The notes beneath the pieces were generated by a model. It worked only from the letters and a program-made list of their open reading frames with translations. It made no database searches and was not told the DNA's origin. The position numbers and the translations under genes were made by a program. A stretch of DNA of 64,000 bases from Tepidaquicella sp964564635 (GTDB lineage: Bacteria > Bacteroidota > Ignavibacteria > Tepidaquicellales > Tepidaquicellaceae): positions 186,001 through 250,000 of the forward strand of contig CAZMAR010000002.1 of the NCBI GenBank assembly GCA_964564635.1, given 5' to 3'. Below, piece after piece: positions 9,238 to 18,911 of the stretch; the first letter of the stretch is position 1, and each line of letters opens with the position of its first letter.

Positions 9238-11264
9238 AATATAAAACCTAAAAATCTAATTATTACTGCAAGAAAGGTAGCCAGTAAAAAACTTGCTATC
9301 ATAATCAAAAAAGCATGCTTAACTGTTAATTCTTTAGAAAGTGCAGCAAAAGTTGCCAGACAGGGGATATAAAACGTTACAAAGACAGTAAAAGAGAAAA
9401 TCTGATTTATAGTCATAACATCAGCAATATTCTTTGTTCCTAAAGCAGAAAATAAAAGAATTAACGCAAGTTCTTTTCGCATTATTCCAAAAAGTAAAGT
9501 AACTCCTACTGCAACTGGTAGACCAAGAATACCTGCGGTAAAGGGAGAGAGAAAATTATTGATTCTATCAGACCAGTGAAAATAATTAATAACCTCAAGT
9601 AAAATACTTCCAACAATTAATAATGGAATAGCAACATAAACAAATTCTTTAAGTCTAAACCAGGTCTTATTTAAGAGTAATTTTATTGAAGGTAAATGAT
9701 ACTTTGGAATTTCTAATATCAAACCGGGACTAACTTCAGGAATAGCTTTTGAAATAAACTTTCCAAGTATTCCAATAACAAAAACGTTTAAAATATAGAT
9801 AAATATTGCTGCTTTGATTGAAATAAAGAAACCAACTAAACCAAATATTACAATCATTCTCGCTGAACAGGGAATAAAAGTAGTAAGTGTTGCAGTAATC
9901 AGTTTGTCACGAGGAGATTTTAGTATTCTTGTTGCAAGAATAGCAGGAACTGTACATCCATACCCAAATATCAAAGGTACAATCGAAAGTCCATGTAATC
10001 CAATTTTATGCATAATGTTATCGGTCAAATATGCAATTCTTGCAAGATAACCTGTATCCTCAAGAAATGAGAGTAAAATAAAAAAAGGTAAAAGATATGG
10101 AATAACTATACCAATTCCTCCCCCAAGACCCATTACAGTTCCATTCGATATTGAAAATAGTAAAGAGTCTCTCCCAAATAACTCAGCAAAATAATTAACA
10201 AGATTTTCTGCTTTAGTAATAAATATTGGCTCTAAAAAATTCCCTATTCTAAAAATTATCCAGAATGAAACATAGAGAATTACTGCGAGAGACACATAAC
10301 CAAAGAATGGATGCATTAGCACATCATCAATTTTAGTACGAAAGTCCTTCTTTATTCTTCTACCAATTGTTGTAACTTCTTCGAAAATATTTAATGAAGT
10401 ACTATGTCTTGCAGAAGAAATTATTACACTTGATTCTTCTCCATATAATTTTTCAAGTTCAAAAATAAACTTTTCTAATTTATTAAACAGATTTTTGAAT
10501 TCAAACTTACTATTATAATATGGAGTCTCATCTCTATAAGTAACATCACTATTCCCTGATGATTTTTCTTTTTTAGAAATAAATGAATTTAAGTAATTAT
10601 TTACTATTTTATCTTTTTCAAGTATTTTGGTTGCTAAATATCTGTAACTCCATTTAGGAGGAATATTATATTTTTTAAGGAGTAAAACAATATCAGAAAT
10701 TACTTTTTCTATATTTGTGGAATATCTTGCTGAATTAGAAATTTCTCTCGCTCCATTTTTATTATAGAATAGATTGTATGCTTTCTGAAAAACCTCATAA
10801 ACTCCAAACCCCTTTTTTCCAACGGTTCTTACCACTGGTACTCCGAGGATTTTACTTAATTTTTCATCATCTATTTTTAGTCCTTTCCTTTCCGCTTCAT
10901 CTATCATATTTAATGCTATAACCATTGGGGTTCCAAGTTCGAGTAATTGTAAAGTTAATTCCAAACTTCTTGGAAGTGTTGAAGCGTCTATAATATTTAT
11001 TATAACAACATCATCAGTAAATGATGTTATGTATTTTACAGCTTCAAGTTCAGCTTCATCTGTTGTTTGTAAAGAATATGTACCTGGAAGGTCAATTACT
11101 GAAGCAGTCTCTTTTGTGATTTCGTTTAGAATAATTTCCCCTTTTGAAAACTTAACTGTAATTCCAGGAAAGTTCGAGGCTATTGATTTATATCCTACAA
11201 TATAATTAAATATTGTACTTTTTCCGCAATTTGGCTGACCGACTAATATTATTGTTTTTGCCAT
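9234..11264 (-). CDS. feoB: Ferrous iron transport protein B
   Basis: A 676-residue inner-membrane Fe(II) transporter with an N-terminal G domain. The P-loop GQPNCGKS is at residues 9-16, the G3 motif DLPGTYSL near 58-65, and the base-recognition NMID near 120. After a cytoplasmic spacer (about residues 170-310) come the gate domains with the conserved cysteine-bearing segments FGYGCTVPAI and FIPCSARM, and YIPCLATFAAL near the end. The order and length match standard FeoB, slightly shorter than the enterobacterial form. It is 9 bp downstream of feoA and overlaps the rhomboid gene. Confidence 0.96.
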   Translation of the reverse strand: MAKTIILVGQPNCGKSTIFNYIVGYKSIASNFPGITVKFSKGEIILNEITKETASVIDLPGTYSLQTTDEAELEAVKYITSFTDDVVIINIIDASTLPRSLELTLQLLELGTPMVIALNMIDEAERKGLKIDDEKLSKILGVPVVRTVGKKGFGVYEVFQKAYNLFYNKNGAREISNSARYSTNIEKVISDIVLLLKKYNIPPKWSYRYLATKILEKDKIVNNYLNSFISKKEKSSGNSDVTYRDETPYYNSKFEFKNLFNKLEKFIFELEKLYGEESSVIISSARHSTSLNIFEEVTTIGRRIKKDFRTKIDDVLMHPFFGYVSLAVILYVSFWIIFRIGNFLEPIFITKAENLVNYFAELFGRDSLLFSISNGTVMGLGGGIGIVIPYLLPFFILLSFLEDTGYLARIAYLTDNIMHKIGLHGLSIVPLIFGYGCTVPAILATRILKSPRDKLITATLTTFIPCSARMIVIFGLVGFFISIKAAIFIYILNVFVIGILGKFISKAIPEVSPGLILEIPKYHLPSIKLLLNKTWFRLKEFVYVAIPLLIVGSILLEVINYFHWSDRINNFLSPFTAGILGLPVAVGVTLLFGIMRKELALILLFSALGTKNIADVMTINQIFSFTVFVTFYIPCLATFAALSKELTVKHAFLIMIASFLLATFLAVIIRFLGFIF

Positions 11265-11273
11265 TAAATAATC

Positions 11274-11504
11274 TTATTCTTCTTTTTCGCCTATAACTTT
11301 TGAAGCTAAACCAAAGCCTATTGCAATCTCAGAACCTTTACTACTTATAAGAACTGGACCGCCGAGAGAGGATACTCTTTTTATTTCAATTACATTTCCA
11401 GGTACAATACCCATTGTTATCAACCTCTGTGTTGCTCTTTTTCCGGCGTTGATTTTAATAACCTTAATTTTATCTCCACGATTGAACTTAGTTAAACTCT
11501 GCAA
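11274..11504 (-). CDS. feoA: Ferrous iron transport protein A
   Basis: A 76-residue SH3-like protein that assists FeoB. The sequence follows the FeoA pattern: an N-terminal FNRGDKIKVIKINAG, then RLITMGIVPGNVIEIKRVSSLGGPVLI and a C-terminal IAIGFGLASKVIGE. It lies 9 bp upstream of feoB on the same strand, the usual order. About 120 bp of AT-rich DNA upstream would hold the promoter; I could not make out a convincing Fur box. Confidence 0.93.
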   Translation of the reverse strand: MQSLTKFNRGDKIKVIKINAGKRATQRLITMGIVPGNVIEIKRVSSLGGPVLISSKGSEIAIGFGLASKVIGEKEE

Positions 11505-11623
11505 TTTTGATATTTTTATTTATTTAAAAAACTGCTGTAAATTGTAAAAATTTATTATTAATTAATATTCAAAGAATAATACAATAAACTGACTTATAAA
11601 ATTCACTCAAATTTAATTTTTTT

Positions 11624-12718
11624 TCATTCCCAAACTTTCAAAATAGGTTGTGATTTAAAAATTGTATCTCTTATTCCCTCCTGATATGCGAGAAGAGCAT
11701 AAAAAGATGAATTAATACACATATTGGAAATAGATCCATCTCTATTTTCCCATTTTGAATGCCAGTAAGAAATTGCTTTTAAAAGTTGGTATTTTCCTGA
11801 TATTATAGTATTAAAAGCAGATTTAATCCATTTCGCCTTTTGATAAGGGTCTTCAGTTTCTATAACTCCAAACTCCAAAATAGCATAATATTTATTTTTT
11901 CCAATTGCAATCATCTGACTATATGCTGAATCCATTATATTTTCGAAATCAATCCAGCTATCAGTTGGCTTTTGAGCTCCATAAATGCTAATTCCTATCC
12001 AATCTACGCAATCGTCCCCAGGGTAGTAGTATTGCATTGAGTTCCACTCTTCTGCAGGCATTGAATTATAATTAGTATGAAATACCCATGTAATATTATT
12101 TGCATTATACTTTCTAAAAATACCAACAAAGTGTTTATATGCGTCAATATATCTTTCAGGACCATCAGGGTAGGCTTTATTACCATAAAAATCAGGGTTA
12201 GGTCCTCCATTTAAAATTCCACTCCAGGGGAACCAATTTCCATTCATTTCTGGGCAAAAATCAATTATTAGAGGAATACCAGAATTCCTTGCTTCAAATG
12301 CCCATAGTGAGATATAATAATCAAAATCACCATTAATAATTTTATATAACGAATAATTGTTATCAATAACACCCTCTGAAAATTTAGACCAGGGCATAAC
12401 TCTTATATATGGAATATAACCTAAATTCCAAATTAATTTTACTTTTTCAGATGGAAATTTAATTCCCTCAAACCAGTGATTAGAAAAAGAAATCCAAACT
12501 GGTTTAGATTTTGAAAGTGTGATATATTCATTTATAATTCTTTCTGATTCTTTCAAATCTTTATCGTCAATACCGGGTGTGATACCATGATAAATTCCAC
12601 TTGCAGGAGGTAGAAGTTTTATATACATTCCAGGCTCGTAAGTTTCTCTATCTGTAAGAATAGAACACCCCGATATTATTAAAAAGAAAATAAAAGTTAA
12701 TAAAAAAAACTTATTCAT
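11624..12718 (-). CDS. Glycoside hydrolase family 26-like lipoprotein (beta-mannanase type)
   Basis: A 364-residue predicted lipoprotein: hydrophobic N-terminus with lipobox IISGC (C18). The mature protein resembles GH26 (beta-1,4-mannanases and relatives). The acid/base site is recognisable in FCPEMNGNWFPWSG (E158) and the nucleophile in YYAILEFGVIE (E282), each at the end of an expected TIM-barrel strand; WIGISIYG between them also fits. Substrate (mannan, xylan or other beta-glucan) cannot be inferred. It is alone on its strand, divergent from the small lipoprotein at 12784. Confidence 0.8.
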   Translation of the reverse strand: MNKFFLLTFIFFLIISGCSILTDRETYEPGMYIKLLPPASGIYHGITPGIDDKDLKESERIINEYITLSKSKPVWISFSNHWFEGIKFPSEKVKLIWNLGYIPYIRVMPWSKFSEGVIDNNYSLYKIINGDFDYYISLWAFEARNSGIPLIIDFCPEMNGNWFPWSGILNGGPNPDFYGNKAYPDGPERYIDAYKHFVGIFRKYNANNITWVFHTNYNSMPAEEWNSMQYYYPGDDCVDWIGISIYGAQKPTDSWIDFENIMDSAYSQMIAIGKNKYYAILEFGVIETEDPYQKAKWIKSAFNTIISGKYQLLKAISYWHSKWENRDGSISNMCINSSFYALLAYQEGIRDTIFKSQPILKVWE

Positions 12719-12783
12719 TAGAGTAAAATAACTACTAATTAAAATTGATTCAATTTATTTTTTATTTTATTTATATTATAACT

Positions 12784-13311
12784 ATGAAATATATAATAAT
12801 ATTATTAATAGCTTTTTTTAATTTTAACTGTTCATCAGTTAAAATTACAGAAAATTGGGAAGTGTTAACATATGAATACGAGTCAGGCCCAATAACTCCT
12901 AAGTATCAATACAGCTATAAGATTATTGTAAACTCCAATAGAAACTGTGAGTATATATATACTTTTCCAATGGAGAGGTCTAAAACCTTAGAATACAAAT
13001 TTCAGATTACAAAAGAACAAATGACAGGTTTAAATGATGCGATTAAAAAGAGCAAGATATTAGAAATACAGATTCCTAAATTACCAGAAGGGAAAACTCC
13101 AATTGGAGGAGATCTTGAACAAGTAAAAATAGTAGTTCCAAATCCAGATCCGTATTTAGACCAGCCTCCGAAAGTCTATGAAAGTCCATATTTTCCGGAA
13201 GAGAAATATAAAGAAGACTTAGAAAACCTTTATAATGTTATCAAAAAGCTTGTTCCAGAGAATTTTAGGAAAGAAGCAGAAGAGAAAAGACAGGAATTTT
13301 TAAAAGACTGA
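12784..13311 (+). CDS. Small lipoprotein of unknown function
   Basis: A frame open from a TTG at 12745 is better started at the ATG at 12784. That start gives a 175-residue protein beginning MKYIIILLIAFFNFNC, a compact lipoprotein signal with the cysteine at residue 16; the longer version has an implausible double hydrophobic leader. The mature part is hydrophilic with a charged C-terminal helix (EDLENLYNVIKKLVPENFRKE). No known domain is recognised. The segment KSKILEIQIPKLPEGKTPIGG resembles a beta-rich ligand- or inhibitor-like fold, but this is only an impression. Confidence 0.65.
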   Translation: MKYIIILLIAFFNFNCSSVKITENWEVLTYEYESGPITPKYQYSYKIIVNSNRNCEYIYTFPMERSKTLEYKFQITKEQMTGLNDAIKKSKILEIQIPKLPEGKTPIGGDLEQVKIVVPNPDPYLDQPPKVYESPYFPEEKYKEDLENLYNVIKKLVPENFRKEAEEKRQEFLKD

Positions 13312-13595
13312 TTATTTCTTAATTTACTGGCGGGGATTAACAATTGCGAAATATATTACTTAAAACCCAGCATTATGATTTATTATTATAAACAGAAAAT
13401 TTTTTTCATCCTCAAAAACCTTTGTCAATTAATTTACTTTTGATTTTAATAGATTCAAAGTATTTACTACCCAGATTGATAACTTGAATTTATTGTTTAA
13501 AATATTTGCAAGCGTTTAAAACACAGTGTTATGATGGGGTTAAAAAGTGCCGGAGAATATATATAAGAAAAAAATTTTTTATTATTAAAAGATAC

Positions 13596-14537
13596 TTACA
13601 TTTTACATAATTGTTCTCTGGCTGAATAAAATTCTTGAATTATCTCTTCTATTATTTCTTTTGCGGGTTTTATTTCTTTTATTAAAGCAGAAACCTGTCC
13701 GATTTCAAGTTCTCCTTCTTCCAAATCTCCCTCAAAAATACCTTTTTTTGCTCTGCCTTTTCCAAGTAATTCTCGTAACTCTTCTATGCTTGCCCCCCTG
13801 CTCTCGGCTTCTGCTACTTCTGCAAAAAATTTATTTTTAATCAATCTAACAGGACCAATCTTTTTAAGTGTTAATACCGTATCTCCACTTTTAGTTTCTA
13901 TAACTTTCTTTTTAAAATTTATATGAGCAGATGATTCTTCTGAAACCGCAAACCTACTACCAATTTGAACCCCTTCTGCTCCAAGAGCAAAGGCGGCAAG
14001 CATTGATTTTCCAGTTGCTATTCCCCCTGCTGCTATTAATGGTAAATGAGTAATAGCTCTAATTAATGGTATTAACACCATTGTTGTGGTTTCCTCAATT
14101 CCGTTATGTCCACCGGCTTCAAAACCTTCAGCAACAATTGCATCTACTCCAGACTCTTCTGCTTTAATTGTAAATTTTTCATTTGAAACTACATGGACAA
14201 CTATCAAACCGTTTTTCTTAAATAAAGGAGTATATTTTGCAGGATTCCCGGCAGATGTAAATACAATTTGAATTTTATGTTTTAAAATTATTTCTATATG
14301 CTCTTCTATTTGAGGATAAAGAAGAGGTAGATTTACACCAAAAGGATTTTTTGTAGCCTGTTTGCATTTAATAATATGTTCTTCAAGCACTTCCGGATAC
14401 ATAGAACCAGCCCCAATTAATCCCAATCCACCAGCGTTGCTAACAGCGGATGCTAATTTCCAACCACTACACCAGACCATTCCGGCTTGTACTATTGGGT
14501 ATTTTATTTTAAATAGCTCTGTAATTCTGGTTTTCAT
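13596..14537 (-). CDS. NAD(P)H-dependent flavin oxidoreductase (nitronate monooxygenase/FabK-like)
   Basis: A 313-residue FMN-binding TIM-barrel enzyme. It begins with the family signature KYPIVQAGMVWCSG and contains NAGGLGLIGAGSM, VAEGFEAGGHNG (with the His used as base in nitronate monooxygenases), LPLIAAGGIATG and GAEGVQIGSRFAVS (phosphate-binding loop). It may oxidise nitronates or act as an enoyl-ACP reductase (FabK); the motifs do not decide between them. Its ATG overlaps the cysS stop by 4 bp, so it is translationally coupled to cysteinyl-tRNA synthetase. Confidence 0.82.
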   Translation of the reverse strand: MKTRITELFKIKYPIVQAGMVWCSGWKLASAVSNAGGLGLIGAGSMYPEVLEEHIIKCKQATKNPFGVNLPLLYPQIEEHIEIILKHKIQIVFTSAGNPAKYTPLFKKNGLIVVHVVSNEKFTIKAEESGVDAIVAEGFEAGGHNGIEETTTMVLIPLIRAITHLPLIAAGGIATGKSMLAAFALGAEGVQIGSRFAVSEESSAHINFKKKVIETKSGDTVLTLKKIGPVRLIKNKFFAEVAEAESRGASIEELRELLGKGRAKKGIFEGDLEEGELEIGQVSALIKEIKPAKEIIEEIIQEFYSAREQLCKM

Positions 14538-15973
14538 ATTTTTTTTCTAATTTCTGTTTTACCATCTTTGTGGTCAAGTAACTCATAGCCCTTTTTCAGT
14601 ATTTCCTGTCTGATTTTATCTGCTTCCTGCCATTGTTTATTTAACTTTGCTACTCTCCTTTGTTCCACAAGGTTAAGAATTTCTTCAGGAATGCTTTCCC
14701 TTTTTAATTCCTTTAATTTTAACCCAAATATTTTATCAAAATCATAAGTTAGGAAAAGTTTTTCTTCTGGTTTTAGAATGCTATCTTTAAGCATATCCCA
14801 CAAAACACCAAGAGCACCAGCGGTATTTAAATCGTCATTAATATTTTCTATAAATTTTTTTTGCCAAGTAGTTATTTGAGGGTTGTTTGTTTCTGAAACA
14901 CTAATTTTATCTTTACTGCTCAGATAATCTTTTATTTCAAGAATTTCTGTTTTTAAATTATTGAATCCCCTTTTTGCAGAATCAAGTGCTTTATATGAGA
15001 ATTTCAGTTTTTTTCGGTAGTGGGTCATTAACATAAAATACCTATAATCTAAGCCAGAATATCCTTTTTCAATTAGAACAGGTAATCTTAAAAACTCACC
15101 GGCAGACTTTGCCATTTTTCCTTTTTCTTCAATTAAAAATTCTCCATGCAACCAATATCTGACAAATTGTTTTCCTGTGCAACCTTCAGATTGTGCAATT
15201 TCATTTGTGTGATGAATTGGAATGTGGTCAACACCTCCGCAATGTATATCAAAAGTTTCCCCTAAGTATTTCATACTCATAGCCGAACATTCTATATGCC
15301 ATCCTGGAAAACCTTTTCCCCAGGGTGAGTCCCATTCCATTTGTCTTATTACATTTTTAGGGGAAAATTTCCATAGAGCAAAGTCTGTTTTATTTCTCTT
15401 TTCTTCCGAAAAAGCTATTCTCTTACCTTCCTCCAAGCCCTCTATATCAAGTAATGCTAATTTACCGTAGTCTTTGAATTTAGATGTATCATAGTAAACA
15501 CCATCAGAAGTAATATATGTATATCCCTTTCTTTCAAGACATTTTATTAACTCAATCTGCTCTTTTATATTATCTGTTGCCTTGCACCATATATCAGGGA
15601 ATAAAATATTTAATTCACTTATATCTTTCTTAAATGCTTCAGTATAAAACTCTGCTATTTCCCATACAGATTTTCCCTCTCTTTTTGCACCCTTTTCCAT
15701 TTTATCTTCCCCTTCATCTGCATCTGAAACCAGGTGCCCAACATCAGTAATGTTTACAACATGAAAAACCTCATATCCATTATAAATTAATATTCTCTTT
15801 AATATATCTTCAAAAAAATATGTTCTCAAATTTCCAATGTGTGCATAATTGTAAACAGTAGGTCCACAACAATACATTTTTACCCTTTTATCTTCAAGTG
15901 GTACGAATATTTCCTTTTTTCTGGTTAGAGTATTATATAAAAATAATTCTTGCACTTTCGAATTTTTTTTCAA
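14534..15973 (-). CDS. cysS: Cysteinyl-tRNA synthetase
   Basis: A 479-residue class I aminoacyl-tRNA synthetase charging tRNA-Cys. HIGN is at residues 45-48 after the characteristic CCGPTVYNYA, the zinc ligands include Cys in MYCCGP and HIECSAMS and His in the CGGVDHIPIHHTNE segment, and the KMSKS loop reads KMAKS (286-290). The C-terminal anticodon-binding part has the usual EQRRVAKLNKQWQEADKIR helix. Length is standard. A FabK/nitronate monooxygenase-like gene overlaps its end. Confidence 0.97.
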   Translation of the reverse strand: MKKNSKVQELFLYNTLTRKKEIFVPLEDKRVKMYCCGPTVYNYAHIGNLRTYFFEDILKRILIYNGYEVFHVVNITDVGHLVSDADEGEDKMEKGAKREGKSVWEIAEFYTEAFKKDISELNILFPDIWCKATDNIKEQIELIKCLERKGYTYITSDGVYYDTSKFKDYGKLALLDIEGLEEGKRIAFSEEKRNKTDFALWKFSPKNVIRQMEWDSPWGKGFPGWHIECSAMSMKYLGETFDIHCGGVDHIPIHHTNEIAQSEGCTGKQFVRYWLHGEFLIEEKGKMAKSAGEFLRLPVLIEKGYSGLDYRYFMLMTHYRKKLKFSYKALDSAKRGFNNLKTEILEIKDYLSSKDKISVSETNNPQITTWQKKFIENINDDLNTAGALGVLWDMLKDSILKPEEKLFLTYDFDKIFGLKLKELKRESIPEEILNLVEQRRVAKLNKQWQEADKIRQEILKKGYELLDHKDGKTEIRKKI

Positions 15974-16484
15974 AATAATAATTATACATACAATCTACAA
16001 TTTACAACATTTATTATAAAAGTTTCTATAATTATGAAAAAATGGATAATAATATGTAAAAAAAACATTTTCTTTATTTATAATTTGCGAATTTATATTG
16101 CCTGAACTATCCTAATTTTTTTCTGTGAGAAATTTATTTCATTATAATAAGTTATTTTTTGAATATAAATTCTTTTAGGTCAAAAAGTATTTCTATTTTC
16201 AAAAAATATTAGTTTTTGCAATGAAACTGAAAATTCACTATGAATAACAACTTCTTATATTTACCACCCTATATGCAGTAAAAATATAGCCTCCCTGATA
16301 AATTGTTAATATTTGTTCTGAAGATATAGTTTCGTATAAAAGAATGGAAATAATTTTATTATATTAGTAAATTCATATTTTCATATTACTTGCGTTCAAT
16401 CAATGTTAATTTTTATTTAGAATTTAAAATTATAGGAACTAAATTTTGCATTTAACATTTAAAAATTAAAGGGTAAAATTACTT
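15974..16484. other. Intergenic region between divergent cysS and the 16485 gene
   Basis: About 510 bp of very AT-rich DNA separating divergent transcription units. It should hold both promoters, but I see no tRNA, riboswitch, strong hairpin or coding frame here. Confidence 0.6.
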
Positions 16485-17783
16485 ATGACTATAAAATTTG
16501 GAAGGTTCTCCACTCAAATTACAAATGCAAAAACTGATCTATGGAATGCAGCGGATGCGCTTTATAATCAAAAAAACTATCTGGAGAGTTATGAAAATCT
16601 TATGAAATTCCTCTATTATCCCGAAGAAAATGGGGACAATATAGAAAATGTAGAGTATCAAAAGAGTGATAATGAATTAAAATTTTTAATCCGACAGGGT
16701 TCAAAAGAGGTAAACGGTATTATTACTTTAAAAGAAAATAAAATTGATGTTTATTCCTATTTAGCAGAGTTTGACAAAATTGGCGTTGCTATTATGAGAA
16801 GATTATTAGAGATGAATTATTCTCTGTTTTATTCAAGGTTCGCATTGGATAATAATAAAATTGTGATTAAATTTGATTCTCCAATTGAAGGATGTCCCCC
16901 AGAAAAGTTGTACTATGCACTCAAAGAATTATCAATAAGAGCAGATAAACAAGATGATATTTTACTTGATGATTTTTCAACTCTAAAACCATGCAATTAT
17001 TATATAATTGAAATTCCGGAAGAGGAAAAGAGAATAAAATATAAATATTTTGTAAAATGGATAACTGATGCTTTTGAAAAAATAAATTCATTTAACAACC
17101 CAGAGAAGTATTCAGGGGCATTGAGTTACATATTAATGAGCCTAACTTATAGGATAGATTACTTAATAGCTCCTGAAGGAACGATTGGAACTCACATTGA
17201 AAAAATTGCACTGGACTATTTTACAAATGATGATAAATCCCTAACAGAAAAGATAGAAATTTTAGAAAAGGAATTTCAGAAAATTCTGGACTTTCCTGAA
17301 GATAAGGTTAAGAAAAATTTTTATAGGGCAAAATATACTTTTGAAAGTAGTGCTCCCGTTAGTTTTGAAACAATAAAAGGAACTTTTAACCGGAATCTTC
17401 CGAGTGTTGACTTTTATGTAAAGGATAAAAAAGAAGATATTGCTTTATTGGTCTTTGAATATATTGCTGGATATTGTATGTTTTCTTATAGCTTGCCAAC
17501 CTTAATAAAAAATTTGTTGCACCTTGTTATGGAAATACTCAATGAAGACTATATGCAGGAACTCGGCTTTGAAGAGATACTATATAATACTGTCACGAAA
17601 GAACTTGATAAAGAAAAAATAATTAAAAGAATAAATGAATACATTCAGAAATTTATCTCTGAAAGTGAGGAAGAATATCCGGGATTAAAATTTAACATAG
17701 AGAATTTAAAGTTTACGGGTTTACTAAATTTTCTTAAATCCTACTTTAACGAAATAAAAAATTTAAACTTAAATAAAGACTAA
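16485..17783 (+). CDS. Unknown cytoplasmic protein with an N-terminal YbjN/secretion-chaperone-like region
   Basis: A 432-residue protein without signal peptide or membrane segment. The first about 180 residues have a short TPR-like helix pair (WNAADALYNQKNYLESYENL), then an alternating strand/helix pattern: LKFLIRQGSKEVNGIIT, then DVYSYLAEFDKIGVAIMRRLLEMNY, then SRFALDNNKIVIKFDSPIEG and ALKELSIRADKQDDIL. This order resembles YbjN and type III secretion chaperone-like folds. The remaining 250 residues are helical and unrecognised. It is 11 bp upstream of a protease gene whose C-terminus shows the same kind of domain, so the two probably act together. The function is unknown; the fold call is inference. 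Confidence 0.6.
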   Translation: MTIKFGRFSTQITNAKTDLWNAADALYNQKNYLESYENLMKFLYYPEENGDNIENVEYQKSDNELKFLIRQGSKEVNGIITLKENKIDVYSYLAEFDKIGVAIMRRLLEMNYSLFYSRFALDNNKIVIKFDSPIEGCPPEKLYYALKELSIRADKQDDILLDDFSTLKPCNYYIIEIPEEEKRIKYKYFVKWITDAFEKINSFNNPEKYSGALSYILMSLTYRIDYLIAPEGTIGTHIEKIALDYFTNDDKSLTEKIEILEKEFQKILDFPEDKVKKNFYRAKYTFESSAPVSFETIKGTFNRNLPSVDFYVKDKKEDIALLVFEYIAGYCMFSYSLPTLIKNLLHLVMEILNEDYMQELGFEEILYNTVTKELDKEKIIKRINEYIQKFISESEEEYPGLKFNIENLKFTGLLNFLKSYFNEIKNLNLNKD

Positions 17784-17794
17784 ACTTATTATAA

Positions 17795-18889
17795 ATGCAG
17801 GTTAACGAAATCATAAAAAGTTTTCACCCAATAATTATTCAAATTGCAAATCCTTATGGAATAGGAACAGGATTTTACCTGAAAACCTACGACCTGATAA
17901 TAACAAATGAACATGTAGTAAGAGGAACAAAAGATGTTATAATTAGCGGAAAGAATTTTCAAAAAGTATTGTCACCTGTTATGTTTAGTGACACGAAATA
18001 TGACCTTGCTTTTATTCAGCCGCCTGAGAACACTATATTTCCAGAAAAAAATTTTGGTAATCCTGAATCTGTTAAAGATGGAGATATAGTAATTGCAATT
18101 GGACATCCTTATGGTTTAAATTATACAGCAACTGAAGGAATTGTATCTCGAGCGAAAAGATTATATAACAATCTAAATTACATTCAAATTGACGCTGCAA
18201 TTAATCCTGGTAACAGTGGTGGTCCGCTTGTAAATATGCAAGGAGAAATTATCGGGGTTAACACTTTCATCATTGCAGGTGGAAGTAATCTTGGCTTTGC
18301 TTTACCTGTTAACTATTTACTTGAATCACTTGAAGACTATAAACCCTATAAAGGAAAAAGTGCTCTAAGGTGTTCTTCATGCTCAAATATAATTCTTGAA
18401 GAAGATTTACAGGATAAATATTGTCCCGAATGTGGAGCGGAGTTAGAGGAATTTGCCCAGAAAAAAGAAGACTATAAACCCACCGGAGCAGCTGCAACTA
18501 TAGAAAAAATTTTAGAAAAACTTGGAAAGGATGTAAAACTTTCCCGCTCTGGTCCTAACAGATGGGTAGTAGAGGCAGGTTCAATTAAGATTTATATAAA
18601 TTATAACGACAATGGTTTTATTACGGGCGATGCATTTATATGCAGATTACCAAAACAAAAAATAGCAGAATTATATGAATTCCTTTTAAGAGAAAATAAT
18701 AATTTTGAGTTTATAAATTTTTCAATTTTTAATCAAACGGTAATTCTTTCTACTATCATTTATGATCAATACTTGAATTTTGAAGTCGGGCTTGAAGCGT
18801 TTCAATCATTGATAGAGAAAGCAGATTTCTATGATGATTATTTAATCAACACTTTTGGGGCGAGCCCAGGTATTTTAGAAGAACAATGA
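17795..18889 (+). CDS. Cytoplasmic HtrA-like serine protease with zinc ribbon and chaperone-like C-terminal domain
   Basis: A 364-residue protein with three parts. Residues 1-180 are a trypsin-like S1C domain with an intact triad: H40 (ITNEHVVRG), D70 (TKYDLAFIQ) and S141 (INPGNSGGPL). There is no signal peptide or membrane anchor, unusual for this family. Residues 193-213 form a zinc ribbon, CSSC and CPEC. Residues about 230-355 have the pattern RWVVEAGSIKIYINY, FICRLPKQKIAELYEFLLREN, VILSTIIYD, QSLIEKADFYDDYLINTFG, typical of YbjN/secretion-chaperone-like domains. No PDZ domain is present. It follows the 16485 gene by 11 bp and is likely its partner. Confidence 0.78.
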   Translation: MQVNEIIKSFHPIIIQIANPYGIGTGFYLKTYDLIITNEHVVRGTKDVIISGKNFQKVLSPVMFSDTKYDLAFIQPPENTIFPEKNFGNPESVKDGDIVIAIGHPYGLNYTATEGIVSRAKRLYNNLNYIQIDAAINPGNSGGPLVNMQGEIIGVNTFIIAGGSNLGFALPVNYLLESLEDYKPYKGKSALRCSSCSNIILEEDLQDKYCPECGAELEEFAQKKEDYKPTGAAATIEKILEKLGKDVKLSRSGPNRWVVEAGSIKIYINYNDNGFITGDAFICRLPKQKIAELYEFLLRENNNFEFINFSIFNQTVILSTIIYDQYLNFEVGLEAFQSLIEKADFYDDYLINTFGASPGILEEQ

Positions 18890-18911
18890 TTTTTCTTGTC
18901 TGTTTTTTTAA

